Below are positions 1 through 10,747 of a DNA stretch of 64,000 nt, piece after piece. The translations under genes were made by a program, and so were the position numbers. Every line of letters starts with the position of its first letter. The first letter of the stretch is position 1. The stretch is taken from contig OZ316894.1 in assembly GCA_973895155.1 (NCBI GenBank), positions 9,300,001-9,364,000 of the forward strand, written 5' to 3'. Under the pieces are notes generated by a model that saw only the letters and a list, made by a program, of their open reading frames with translations, did no database searches and was not told the DNA's origin. This DNA is from Marsupella aquatica. Lineage: Eukaryota > Marchantiophyta.

Positions 1-873
1 TCCTCGTGAGACTTGGTTACATTGGCCTCTCCACATACTGTATTGCCCTACAGCACATATAATTTCTTCTATCTGCTCCTCTTCAAAATCACTGTCTCTC
101 CCGACATGACTTGAAGTTCATCATCAATTACTCGCCATTGATGACCATTTGTATCCAACACACCAAGTGAAATCAAATTCTTATGCATGCCATGTACAAA
201 CCTGACTCCGAACACTGTGCGCACAATGCCATCAAACATTTAAATCTTTACAGACCCAATACCCTCAACTCGATAGAAGTGATAATTTCCCATCAAAACT
301 GAACCGTTTGACACAGAATAAGAATTGAAATACTCACAAATGTAACAAATGTGAAAGGAGCAAACACAATCAAGAATCCACACATCATTTTTTCTCCTAG
401 ATGAGGTGCACAGGGCATACATCTGGCTTCATAAAACATACTCATCATTGAGTAAATCACTTTCTCCATCAGCACTAGCCACATTGGCTGATGAAGATTC
501 AACTACCTTACCCTTACAATCCCTCTTAACGTGACCAACCTTGTGACACTTCTAACAGACTACTGGTTTTCTCTCCTGGGACTTCCCCCTTGAAGCAAAT
601 CTCATCCTAGATTTACTTCATTCCTTGCCATTCGTGCGTTGCTTGGGATGCCGTTGTGACCTCCCATGATTCACATTCAAGACAACACCAGATGACAACG
701 TTGTCTAGGCTTGACCTAATTTTTTTTGTGCATCATCTGACAACAAAGAGCTTACCATCTCATCGTATGAAATAGACTTTAGGTTTCTATACAAGAGAAC
801 ATGCTTCAAACCTTGATAAGATGGGGGTAAGGAGCTAAGAAGAAACAAGGCTTTGTCCTCTTCTTCAATGCCC
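1..873 (-). pseudogene. Copia gag (C-terminal), zinc knuckle and protease/pre-integrase remnant, distal half
   Basis: Reading the minus strand from 873 down gives a Copia polyprotein remnant closely matching the Copia at 28.4-34.2 kb. Gag end: EEEDKALFLLSSLPPSYQ at about 865-810, against EDEDKALLLLSSLPPSYQ at 30.45 kb. A damaged zinc knuckle lies at about 560-520 (first Cys kept, a stop after it, then KCHKVGHVKRDC). A protease/pre-integrase segment at 422-1 resembles the sibling DSACTFHIC region but reads LDCVCSFHIC, so the catalytic Asp context survives as DC rather than DS. Frameshifts and stops make it non-functional. It runs off the left edge, so the integrase and RT parts would lie outside. 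It is the downstream half of the gag that resumes at 8830; the CACTA at 874-8829 separates the halves. Confidence 0.85.
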
Positions 874-921
874 CACTAGAAGAAACCCACCCTTTTTGAG
901 ACCACAAAGAACATGACTCAT
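874..921 (+). repeat. Left terminal inverted repeat of the CACTA element
   Basis: It starts CACTAGAAGAA. Aligned without gaps to the reverse complement of the right end, it shares the first 11 bases and then TGAGACC at offset 24-30 in both arms, with a further TGACTCAT match near offset 40-48. The outer CACTA pentamer is the superfamily signature. Confidence 0.88.
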
Positions 922-1014
922 CCGAGACCTTCATGAAACAGTGACTCCAAGGTTGTTGGTGTCATGTTAGTCACACCTCCTTGACTGAGTTTTGGTGAAG
1001 TTTTGGGGAGTCAT

Positions 1015-1695
1015 GTTTACAACTTTTAGGGAAGTTGCAACTATAACTCAATTAAGGCAATTAGGTTGAAATTATACAAGTGATTCTACATTAAAGTACA
1101 ACTTATGAGAGCACAACATTTAAACCCTTCAACCTTAAAGTATGGGATCTAACCCAATACATATGATTTTGGATACACCATATGTCATTCCACATTAATT
1201 TAATCATAGTTTGGTCATACCATTTTAAACCATTATTGAGTATTCCATCATTATTCCTGCCCCCATTTAGACACAATGAAGCCCTAGCCCCATTCAACTA
1301 CAAAAAGGCTAGCTTTCTCAAAGCTTGCTAACCTAACTTAATGCTTTTTGTAGTCAATCTCTACTTTTTCTATCGAGGTCTTCTGGTCGTGCCAAAGGAG
1401 TGCTTATCACCCAATTTCAGCCTCACATATGCAGGTTGGGTTTACTTATTGCCATGTCCCATAAACCTTCATGTACTTTCGGCCGGCCCCCTTCATATAT
1501 GACAACCAATGCATGCTTCAGTTTCAATATAAGTCCAACTTAAATGTCCAACTTAAATATATATGAAAAGTACCCCAGCCCTAAAAATGGGTACTTTTCA
1601 TAATGGTAATATGGGGTCATACCTGACTATTTGGCCACATTTTTCACCAAAGGGTGTGGCTCAAAGTTGTTCCTAACCACTCACCCCACATATAA
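1015..1695. other. CACTA interior without recognisable genes
   Basis: AT-rich sequence with short open frames only. No coding match, RNA gene or further repeat was recognised. Confidence 0.5.
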
Positions 1696-2450
1696 CTATT
1701 GCGTAAGTCCTTTGGTTATCATTAGGCAAATCATAGACTTTCGTGTCTCTTTGTGAACTAATGTCTCCACTTCAATGGGAAGACAAGTGAATGGTCTTTG
1801 CGTTCGGCGTTTCTCTCTCGCACAAGGTTTTGGGAAGGTTTTTCCAAGGAGTCGGTTTGCCTCAAGGGTTTGCAAGCCAAACGGAGCTTTGCGTGCCATT
1901 GTCATTGAGCTGGTGGGAGGTCACCGAGGCTTTGGAAGAGGGAGGTCGAATGCCGTCTGTCTGACGGGAAATTCTGTCTTTGGGACTCGTGATGGTCGCG
2001 AGATGGATTGTCCGATTTGCGGTTGGAAGCAGAGACTTGCTCGGAACGTCGAGCGCTTGTGTACAAGGCAGATAGAGCTGCGTTTGTGTTTGTGCCGCGA
2101 TGTAGTGTCTTTGAATTGGAAAAGCGGGATTGGCGTGGGGCATCCTTTCCTCGAATGCAGGTCTCCTTTGAGGAATCTTTGGCGTCGCAATGGCTTTGTC
2201 TTGTGCCATGAGCAGAGGGAGGAGTTTTGCTATTAAGCTGTACTCAAGAATACAGAGTTTGACATTATTCAACTCCTGAACAAGCTGCTCGCGATCTTCC
2301 TGTGTCTTTTCCATTGCCTTTTTGTTGTCTTTTAGGAGGAATCTCCAGCTGCGGCTTCCATTCAAAAGGTTTAGTATTGTCCAACTGATACTCTGTATCA
2401 ATGTCTTCATCTACAAACTCGCTCACATCCAGGGGTTCCTTATTCGACAT
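1696..2450 (-). pseudogene. Unidentified frameshifted minus-strand reading frame inside the CACTA
   Basis: From an ATG at 2450 the minus strand reads an acidic N-terminus (MSNKEPLDVSEFVDEDID, then DNTKPFEWKPQLEI). After one apparent frameshift near 2330 it continues with a charged, helical stretch (DNKKAMEKTQEDREQLVQELNN) and a Pro/Ser/Thr-rich tail to about 1862. Composition is coding-like and GC is higher than in flanking DNA. No family was recognised. It could be a TNPA-like accessory protein, an old retroelement gag or part of another captured gene. The plus-strand frame over the same bases (1775-2236) looks less protein-like. Confidence 0.3.
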
Positions 2451-2454
2451 GATG

Positions 2455-3028
2455 AGCCCTACTTCCTAAAAGACACCTTCAATCTGCTCATGGATCAGAT
2501 GAACGACATCGAGTCTTACAACGGGGGAGACCAGGGGTATCTGAACAAAATCTTTCCTTCATGGTACCGGATCCCCAAGCGCCTGAATTTCCTGAAGCAT
2601 TTCTGGTTGAATGAGACAAAGGAACGAGACAAGAAGACCAATCTCTTCCAAGCTATGGACCCTCCATCGTTGCATGTCATCCACTACCTTGGCAGGAAAC
2701 CATGGCTCTGCTACCGGGACTACGACTGTAACTGGGACTCCGGAGAATACCGGAAGTATGCGAGCGACTCTGCACACAGCCGCTGGTGGGAAGTGCATGA
2801 CACTATGCCTGATAAGCTTCAAGACCAGTGTCTGCTACTGGCTAAGCAGAAAGCAAACATCGAGTACAATCGGAGGAGGGCTGAGGCGGCGGGCTTCGAG
2901 GATGAGCATTGGAATATCACCATCACCAATCCGCGGCAGAACATTTGCACTAAGAGCTTTTGCAATTGGCGCAGCATGCTTAAGCATTGGGGAGAACTGC
3001 GCGTATCTCGCAGGACACTGCAGTTCTA
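2455..3028 (+). pseudogene. Captured fragment of a GUX/PGSIP-type glucuronosyltransferase gene
   Basis: About 190 codons are open and match the C-terminal part of plant glycogenin-like GT8 proteins (GUX/PGSIP), Golgi enzymes that add glucuronic acid to xylan. Signature stretches in order: NLLMDQMNDIESYNGGDQGYLN, then FPSWYRIPKRLNFLKHFW, DPPSLHVIHYLGRKPWLCYR, DYDCNWDS, then HSRWWEVHDTMPDKLQDQC and a Cys-containing end around ICTKSFCNWRSMLKHWGE. The DxD-bearing N-terminal catalytic half and the membrane anchor are absent, so this is a fragment and not an enzyme. The frame continues upstream to 2322 in unrelated sequence, which marks the capture junction near 2450. It lies in the same orientation as the ULP pieces downstream. 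Family assignment is firm; the exact paralogue is not. Confidence 0.82.
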
Positions 3029-3029
3029 G

Positions 3030-4610
3030 ACTGATCTTGTCACGGATTGGTTGTTCTTCAGATCGAAGCGCTTGTCTGCAAAAGGTTCTGGTTCCCTAAA
3101 GGTTGTTGTCAACAATGGATAACTGTCCACAAATTAACCACATTGGCGTTGTACCCTCCATTCTACAGGAAGCTTGTGAAAAGAAGCCAGCCATAGATAA
3201 AATTAATCCAGGTGATTACAGTGTACCACAAATCTAATTCAGAATTGGGACAAAGAATGTTAGGTCGGCGTAGGCACTAGCTGCTTTACATGATTGCACA
3301 TTGATATATGGAACAGCTGGCCATTTTCCAAACGGAGTTCTTGGGACAAACAACCGTAGCAAACATTTTTTGTTGACAACCTGCTACGGGAAGATCTCTC
3401 TTGATTGAGAAGAACTGATCTAAACTTGAAGGCAAACCGAGACATGGCGACACAATAGGGTGTTTTCATGGACAAAATTTCCGGCCGAGACGTGCCTACG
3501 GTAACAGTATTTATGGACACGGTACGGTTGATTTTCTCATTGTCACCTTTTGAAGTTCATCATCTTTTGCTAAATTCAGACTTTCTCCCTGCGTCTTCTA
3601 CGATAGTCGCATTATTTAGTCTTGTCCAAGACCCCACAAGTTTGTACATGTTGCAATGCACGCGGTTCTCTTACCTCAATTGAGTCCTACTGACCGAGAT
3701 GACCCCTGATGTAGGAAGAGTATGAAATCTATGCTGAAAGCAAGGAGAAATTCACCTCGCCACGCCAGCCCCACTGGATCATGCTCAAAGCTAAGTCATG
3801 TTGAGGCCAACCATACCATCGCTCGTTCTTCGTCTTTGCACAATCTCTTTGAACAATATCTAATCTTGAAGGCACTCCCGTATCAGCTCTACAGTTTGAG
3901 TTCAAACTTTGTTCTGCCACATCTGGGGGAATACTAGACATCCGTCTCCTGAGTCTCTGGGGTTTCAGACAGTCTCAGAGTGATGCAATCAACAGCTCAT
4001 GATTTTGAGAGTCTTAGATGTACATTCATGCATGCACACTACATCCGCATTAATGGACTACCTACAATCCGTAGAATGGACACAAGCCTGTGGACAAAAC
4101 TGACTAATACAGCTTTACAGAGCCACACGGATGGATCCAGTCACCCTGTGGTCAACTCATGCCAGAACTTTAGAATGTTCAATCCTCAGCGAAGACCGTT
4201 GCCGTTTCTTGCCCCTTTCCCAGGTGTCCTTAGTTTGGTCGGCCAATCGCTGTGACTTCAATGGTTTGTTTCGACACCGACAAAGTTTGTCAAAGGCAAG
4301 ACTTTATCAGGAACACAAGTTCATACATTCATCGTCGGTACATGATTATATGAAGCAGCCGGTGACGTCTGCCCGAGCACATACTCGTACCCGGATCCCT
4401 TCTACCTCAATTCTTGTGAGCGCACAAGGTGCAATAGAGGTTAACTGTTTGACAGAATATTTTGAAGTATATATGCAGGCGATAGAAAAGCGCGTAGAAC
4501 TCCACGACAGACTCTGATGAGTAAATAATGAACGACCCAATGTCAGATTGCAATTAGCAACGTTTCCACATATTCTTCCAATCTGCGTGATAATCAACTA
4601 CACGAGGAAA
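3030..4610. other. CACTA interior, no recognised genes
   Basis: Several short open frames on both strands show no recognisable domain. This may be intronic or intergenic sequence captured together with the neighbouring gene pieces. Confidence 0.4.
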
Positions 4611-4611
4611 T

Positions 4612-4733
4612 AAAAAAGCATGAGAAGTATACACAAGCTCTTACAATAAATCCTGGGAAATTGGAGAAGATGGTCAAGGCTCTAAAGAAGGAGAAGCTTG
4701 TCAGGGAGTTGGAGAACAAAAGGAAGGAGCGGG
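4612..4733 (+). pseudogene. Possible captured exon encoding a charged helix
   Basis: A plus-strand frame reads KHEKYTQALTINPGKLEK and then MVKALKKEKLVRELENKRKER, directly followed by a GTACAT that could be a 5' splice site. The Lys/Glu heptad-like spacing suggests a coiled coil. It is too short to name. It may belong to the same donor gene as one of the neighbouring pieces. Confidence 0.3.
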
Positions 4734-5439
4734 TACATTCTACTTGTACGAAAGTTGTAGCTACGTTCCTCTAAGGTAACAAAAGATGGCATTTTTGGGT
4801 CCTTAGGTGCTTCAGCTCGGAGTTGTTTAGGTTTCAGCGAGCTTCCCAAGCTCGCAATGCTCCTATGCCTTTCGAACAATAGTGGCCTGGCTTCGTTCTT
4901 ACAAGCTCCAGCCGGGAAGATTGTCCACTTAGCTGACATGCCAACTGTTGTGACTATCATTGTCTAGTAAGGCAAGACCTACGTCATATAGAATATGTCG
5001 AGAGACACACAACTTAACTAGTCTGCACAATTGCAATGCCATCCGTTGCTGGCCCTTGGATAGTTTGTCAACCATAGCTGGTTTGTCCCTAATGTCCCTG
5101 TTATTATGTACTTTCAACCACTAACAAGGGAATTGTAAAAGTCTTATGTCTATATGAATTAAACCTTTTGACTATGTGGTTTGATGACGCGTATGGTTCT
5201 TCCTGAATGGTCGTTAAAGTTTCCTTTTCTTAATGTTAGTTGTGACAAACAAATTGATCACTTCCAGAATGAACTCTGCTTTCACCCTGTTATCGTGTCC
5301 ATTTGAAACAACCAAGGTTCCAAGTCGTGCATTTGCCCCACCTTCCCGGTGGCGTGTGAGTTGTATCAGCACCCTGAAGATCATGAACTTTTGTGAACTT
5401 GATGGGGTCCCAGTTTTCACTTTCTGGTCCTTCGCCTTA

Positions 5440-8000
5440 CTCTCTTTATGTTTGTGGGGATCAGGCTAATGGAAATCAACAGGCAAAACCTGTTGTGAAA
5501 GTTGCTGTAAATGGAGGTATGTCCGTCATTGATTTTGTTTTCCTTGCCACTCTTGAATTTTGCATTGTTTTAACGTTTGGATAGTTTTCGCATTTCTGGT
5601 TCCTCATGGAATGATAAATATCGTTGCAATGTGGATTGTTTTCATCTTTGGAATTCTGCAATGATTGATATGAAAATGTGCTTTCCCAGATAATGGTAGG
5701 CCCAAGTCGACCCGTGCGTCCACTTCCAATCGTAAATATGTAAATGTCACTGATGCAAAGGTAGAAACCAGGGCCACACGTTGTCCACAAGTTGTCACAC
5801 AAGGCATCATTTGGGAAAAATTGGTGCCTAAGTTGACGTATAGTATCGTTTTTTTCGTTACGCCTTTCATCAGATGTGTGTGGTAGTTTGCCTTTCCTTT
5901 TCACATGTTTGTCTTTATTCTGCCTAGATAGATGGCATTGCGAGTCAGAGCAAAGATCACGTAGCAAATGGCACTGCATTTAGCGAAGAATGTGTATTAT
6001 TAAATCCTTCCAAAGGGAAAGGGCCTTTCACTCAGCATTCTCTAGACACAGAAGCATTTACAGCATACGGTCGGAAAGATGCTAGTAGATTCGTCTCCTG
6101 TGATCTGGTTGGAGCTTCACCTCGACCAGGATTACGGTCTGGTTCAAAGCTATGCAGTCAATGTGGCGGGTCCAGCACTGACCTGATGTGCACAGATTGT
6201 TGGTAAGGTTCTTGAATTATAATTTCTTGAGAAGACCACTCTGGACTGTTTTTGACATAGATGTCGGTCCAGACGCAGATCATGACGATCCGATGTTGTA
6301 TCGTGTTATATATTCAACTCCAACGGTGATAGACACTTGATTGTAAGGAACCACAGTGGCTTGCTCCTTTGCTATGGTACATGGCACTCCGCTACTGCCA
6401 ATGTAGTTCATAGCTTTGGTGTCAATGTCGAAGTTACAAGTCAAAGCAGATCAGAATTTAGACCTTTTGATGCAGTAGTGCACTCTGGAGGGAAAGTATA
6501 CTCGGTGAAAGCAGTTTTGAAACGCTGCAAACAGTTTTGAGCAAATGGTTTGTGAAGAGTCTAAACCCTAAGGATTTGGATTGGTGCATGAAGGTTTTAC
6601 AGGAAGCAACCTAAGCGCTTTTTCGCAGCAAAAGAGGTGATGACACGCTCACTACATGTTGTAGGCTATTTCTAGTCATGAGTATGTGGGTATCCCGTGT
6701 GTATAGAAGTAACGTCATACTGTGCAATAATATGCTTGTCAAGGCTCCACACATGGCGAGCCTTCAGCAGTCCTTTTCACCTGTAAGTTGCTGTGATCAT
6801 TTTGGGGCCTCGTACTTAGAAAAATGATAAAGTTACATGCTCTGTACCTTTGAGTGTTGCAATACAGGACTTTGGGTGTGTTTAGCTAGATGCTGATGCC
6901 TAAAGTCTACACCTAAAAATTGTCGTAGGTAATCTGGTCATGCTTGTCAATTTCGACAGGATATTATCTCTATTAGACATCTAGATTGACAAATCAGGAG
7001 TTTCCAAGTGCAAAATTGATGTAGTAAATACCGCGTGGACGTCATGCTATTAAGGACGGGATTCTCCAAATTGAGAGATGTGTATATGCATTTCAGGTAC
7101 CCGAACAGAATTCATCGCCTGGAATTCTGGTTAGTAAAGCTTTGACGGGATTCTTGATCCATCATTATCTTCAGGGCAAAGGTGGTCGTGTTTATGAAGC
7201 CAGTTGCAAAAGCATAGATTGTCTATTATGCAATCCCTAGAAAATTTTTGTTGGGTTAATTTTGGAAGCCGACTGGTGTGACAGGAAAAGGTTGTGGAGT
7301 TGTTTTCTTCAGAAGATGAAGAAGTCAAAGTAACTTGAGAGACGTACGATGACTTTCAAATAGCTACCCAGATAAAAGTTTATGAAACTCGAAGTGCACT
7401 GTCACCTAGGTAGGATACTTTCTAAAACTAGCACGTCTATGTTTGACAAATCTGGGAGCTTGAGCTGTGGCCTTGAAACACCAGCATGGATTCAGCAATT
7501 TTCCGTCAGGATTTCTCTATTCTGATCTTTGTCACTTTGTAGTATCCGTCCTAGAGATAGAAAGTCCTTTTTGGTTCTGGATAATTTTCTTCCTGTATGT
7601 TAAAATTTGATTTCATTCTTGTGATACTTTCCAGCATGGAGGGATATAGAATTGCGTATCCATCTAGGTAAGATTCGTTGAGAAAGGACATTTAGACGGC
7701 TATGCAAATGTATGGAAACCTTTAAATAAAATCTCGCTTGCTCCAACCTAAATCCTATATTAGTCTTGGATTGTTGCTAATTTACTGTCTCTACAAAATG
7801 TATTGGGAGATTTGGTCTGTATGCTACAGGTAGTCCTCGCTCCCACTTTTCTTCTTGCTTGTCAATTTACGCATTATTTTGTCTGTTTCTGTGGTCTTCA
7901 AGGATGATCCTGAAGGTGCAGAGGTTGCATACCATGACATACTCCAACTAGAACCAATGGAATTTCTCAATGATACTGTGATTGACTTCTATATTAAGTA
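5440..8000 (+). pseudogene. Captured, intron-bearing piece of a ULP/SENP-type SUMO protease gene
   Basis: Exon-like blocks with good splice borders line up on the plus strand. They are about 5450-5516 (AKPVVKVAVNG, then GTATGT); 5691-5830; 5931-6205 (opened by CTGCCTAG, ending in a CxxC...CxxC motif before GTAAGG); 7287-7332 (KVVELFSSEDEEVK); 7634-7668 (RIAYPSR, then GTAAGA); and 7900-7996. The last two join to RIAYPSR plus DDPEGAEVAYHDILQLEP and MEFLNDTVIDFYIK, the start of the C48 cysteine-protease domain of plant ULP1/ULP2 deSUMOylating enzymes. The catalytic His, Asp and Cys lie further downstream in the family and are missing, so it cannot be active. Retained introns indicate DNA-level capture, not retroposition. 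The upstream blocks are assigned by position only. Confidence 0.65.
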
Positions 8001-8469
8001 GGTAATCTCAGCTGCAAAGGATCTTGGTTTTCGGGAGGCTCCGGCAAATCATGTTGTGTTCTATTGTACCAGTGTTGCTAAAATTCTAGGGAACATCTTA
8101 GTAGTTTGACACTTTTTCTTGGGCTTCTATTGGCTCGTTGAACTTTTAGTAAAGTTGCAGTTTGTGGTCCTAGCAACAGTTGAATATTTGCTTATATCAT
8201 GTGGATGTCATTCATGCTCATGTTCTGTTTATTTTTTGTAGTTAATATGTTATATTATTAAAGTGTTAATATGTTATATTTCTAAAGTGATGATGAACAT
8301 GAATGTTTTTATGTAATGCAATGTGAATTGTGCATGAATTGATTATCTCTTTTTATGAACTATGACATAATTGTTATAATTCATTTTGGATTAATCATGG
8401 TTACAATTTACTTAAATTCAATCTCAACCTTATTAGTTATGAACATGACTATGTAGAGACTCAAATGAA

Positions 8470-8781
8470 AGTGTTATGTGACTCGGACCAGGGTCTCCCT
8501 TGGTCTATTATGTGACACTAAAAGATCACAAGCTAGTTGCTTTTAAGGGCAAGTAAGCCATGGACATGACTTACCCTGTGACTAATTAAAGTCACATTGC
8601 AGTCATGTATCAACAAGACTAGATTTCATAATGGAGTCACAAATCAGTCACAAATGGGTATAAGCAAGTCACAATGTCCAGTATCAATAATGACTTCTAA
8701 TTTTTGGTCTCAACTTTTGCAACTCCAAAGGTCACAGCCTGGGTCACGTCACGTTGAGTCACAATGAAGTCACATGACCCA
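8470..8781. repeat. Subterminal GTCAC/GTGAC repeats of the CACTA element
   Basis: More than a dozen copies of AGTCAC, GTGAC, GGTCAC or ATGACTC occur in both orientations over about 310 bp. A weaker counterpart lies inside the left end (about 908-1015). En/Spm elements use such subterminal motifs as binding sites for their TNPA-like protein. That role is inferred here from position and repetition. Confidence 0.65.
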
Positions 8782-8829
8782 AAATGAGTCACATATTGCG
8801 GTCTCAGATAAGCTCGGATTCTTCTAGTG
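8782..8829 (-). repeat. Right terminal inverted repeat of the CACTA element
   Basis: The reverse complement begins CACTAGAAGAA and carries TGAGACC at the same offset as the left arm. The CCC after position 8829 is the target duplication partner of 871-873. Confidence 0.88.
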
Positions 8830-9415
8830 CCCTTACTGAGATTAGATAAATCAATAGCTAGGTTGTCGAATTTATCCAAGTGATCTTGGAGCTTGTTCTC
8901 CTCTTTGAGCCTAAGGCTCATCAAGAGAGACTTCTTGTACAATCGATCTGATGCATCTCTCGATAGTACTTTTGCCTTAGGGCTTTGAACAGAGATGCAT
9001 AATCCGCGTAGTCATTCAACTTCTTGATGATATGCGGCTTTAGATAAAGCATCATCGCATTCACTGCAATTACTTGTTCCTGCCTCCACCTCTTTAGTGG
9101 AATGTCCTCATCATCATTGTACATCTCTCGTGTAGAGAGAAGATGATCTAGGCCCATAGTACAAAGAACTCCTTTCACTTGCTTCTCTTAGAGCAAGTAG
9201 TTCGTACGTCCATCATACTTTTCCACCTCAAACTTGACACCTCCAAACTTGGATGCCATCTCTTTTTCCTTCACACCCCCCTCTACTCGCTGCACCAATG
9301 ATTGTTCCGGTGTCACGTTTGCTTCCTCCTGCTCCTCTCTCTTCACCTCAAACCATCGTGATGATCTTTGTGCTTCAAGCTCCACGTCTTCAAAAATCTC
9401 CTCTGAATCACTCAT
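8830..9415 (-). pseudogene. Copia gag, N-terminal half
   Basis: From an ATG at 9415 the minus strand reads MSDSEEIFEDVELEAQ, then KFGGVKFEVEKYDGRTNYLL, a stop, EKQVKGVLCTMGLDHLLSTRE, KRWRQEQVIAVNAMMLYLKP and DLSNLSKG. This is the Copia gag (UBN2-like) seen also at 29,813-30,436. Two frameshifts and a stop disable it. Its continuation is at 873 and below, beyond the CACTA insertion. It preserves RWRQEQV where the sibling has an in-frame TAG, which shows that TAG arose from a glutamine codon. Confidence 0.85.
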
Positions 9416-9970
9416 GTGAGAATGCAAGAAAAAATGACATTTTCTCAACTTCTTCAAAGAACTCAAAACTTATCACCGTCGCGTAGCCCACAAGCCCAGC
9501 TCTCCAATGCTAAAAACCAAAATCAAAATTGAACTCCGACGTAAAACTTATTCACTTTTTGGTCGGGGTGTGGTAAAACTTGCAATTCTTCCTCGTTTTG
9601 ACCACCTCGGGGAATAACCAAAATGTGAACTAGTACCTAAATATCAAAAATGCAATTTTATTGGTGCACCATATGGCCAACTATGATGGCTACCTCCTTG
9701 CCGAAGATGAACAAAAAAAAGTTACCATTCGACGGACGAAATCTTTGACAAACGGCTGAAAACACACTCTCTATTTTTTGGGAGTATTCCCACACAGAGC
9801 AGCAGGGATCACAAGGGGCCGTTCCCCTGTCCAAGCGGTTAAAGCAAAGGGTGGCAGGGCCCGGGATGCGATAGCAATCAGAAACCGGGAAAAGGAAAAT
9901 AAAAAAAGCTTTAACAGTGTCCACATATGGACTGCCAAATACCAGAAACCCACTTCAAGATTGCATATAT
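9416..9970 (-). mobile_element. 5' leader of the minus-strand Copia
   Basis: Noncoding sequence matching, in reverse complement, the leader at about 29,345-29,810 of the Copia further right. Shared landmarks include TTTAACCGCT followed by GGGGAACGG, a GGGAATA(T/C)TCCC block, AATAGAGAG and GGTAACTTTTTT. The match fades near 9970, so the 5' LTR of this copy is missing and was probably lost or displaced by the Harbinger sequence. Confidence 0.7.
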
Positions 9971-10129
9971 AGCACTAGTTTGAACCTTGGTTTCCTTGCA
10001 AAATTTTCATCAGCATTTGTTTCAATCCTAAACATTGAACACAAAGGTTGTCGACTTCGGCCAAATGGAGCAACAAATCGCAATTGGAGAGGGCAGGGTG
10101 CAAATTCACAATGAGATCATCACTAATGG

Positions 10130-10733
10130 AGCAGGAGGCTTTGGAGGCATTTAAGCTGAATTTGCACAGGCCAATGTCATCGATAGGATCTCACAGAAGT
10201 GCAATATGGGTGGGCCATTGCCAGTAACGATGGCCAACAAAGATCAAAAGAGGAAGCGAGGGCACAGGCAACAGCATGAACAAATTTGGGAAGATTACTT
10301 TGCCCAAACACCTTGTATTGATGCAACTGATTTTTTAAGACTCTTTGATCAGATTTCTGATGTTGTTTGTGCACGCAATAGCCTTTTCCAACAAAGATAA
10401 AATGTTGCCAAGAAGAGGGCATTTTCTGGTCTTCAAAAGAATACTGTTGCTTTGCAACAACTTGCACATTGAATTGGAGAAAAATACCATAAATGAGTAC
10501 TGGAGGTTGAGAGAATCCCTAGCAATCCATAGATAGCATTGAAGTCATTGCACATATGGTCAAAAGCAATTTGAGAATTGTTTGAGGGCCAGCACTTGAG
10601 GAGGCCAAGCAGAGTTGACTTTCAAAGGCTGTTGGCAATCATGAGAATAGACGGTTTCTTAGGATGTATGTTTCCTTTGTTACATGCATTAAGATTGGAT
10701 AATTGTACTCGCGCATGGCAAGGGCAATGGCAA
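10130..10733 (+). pseudogene. PIF/Harbinger transposase, N-terminal half
   Basis: A decayed plus-strand frame reads RQQHEQIWEDYFAQTPCID, then AFSGLQKNTVALQQLAH, EYWRLRESLAIH, FEGQHLRRPSRVDFQRLLAIM and CTRAWQGQWQ. These blocks follow the order of plant Harbinger (DDE_Tnp_4-type) transposases up to the segment before the second catalytic Asp region. Several frameshifts and stops are present. The reading breaks after GQWQ at about 10,733 and resumes with GHEDRDKS at 20,818, so the 10-kb insert split this gene. The first catalytic Asp segment (family consensus GSxDCMHW) reads LLHALRLDN here and is degraded. Confidence 0.72.
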
Positions 10734-10747
10734 TCTGTCCAACATAG

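Larger units (their letters stand above)
874..8829. mobile_element. Complete CACTA (En/Spm-type) transposon, non-autonomous, with captured gene fragments
   Basis: The element begins CACTAGAAGAA and ends TTCTTCTAGTG, is 7,956 bp long and is flanked by CCC on both sides (871-873 and 8830-8832), the 3-bp target duplication expected of CACTA elements. Removing it and one CCC rejoins the minus-strand Copia gag in frame: DLSNLSKG followed by IEEEDKAL, matching the sibling Copia at 30.4 kb. That is strong proof of the ends. Both subterminal regions are full of GTCAC/GTGAC words. No transposase was recognised inside. Instead there are plus-strand pieces of host genes (GUX-like, ULP-like, a coiled-coil exon) that keep introns and splice signals, as in Pack-type CACTAs that copied genomic DNA. 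Mobility would need a transposase supplied elsewhere. Confidence 0.9.

Noticed and set aside
1775-2236. 153-codon plus-strand frame
   Set aside because: Overlaps a more protein-like minus-strand reading and shows no domain.
7900-7996. A functional SUMO protease gene
   Set aside because: Only the start of the C48 domain is present; the catalytic His-Asp-Cys region is absent and the piece lies inside a transposon.
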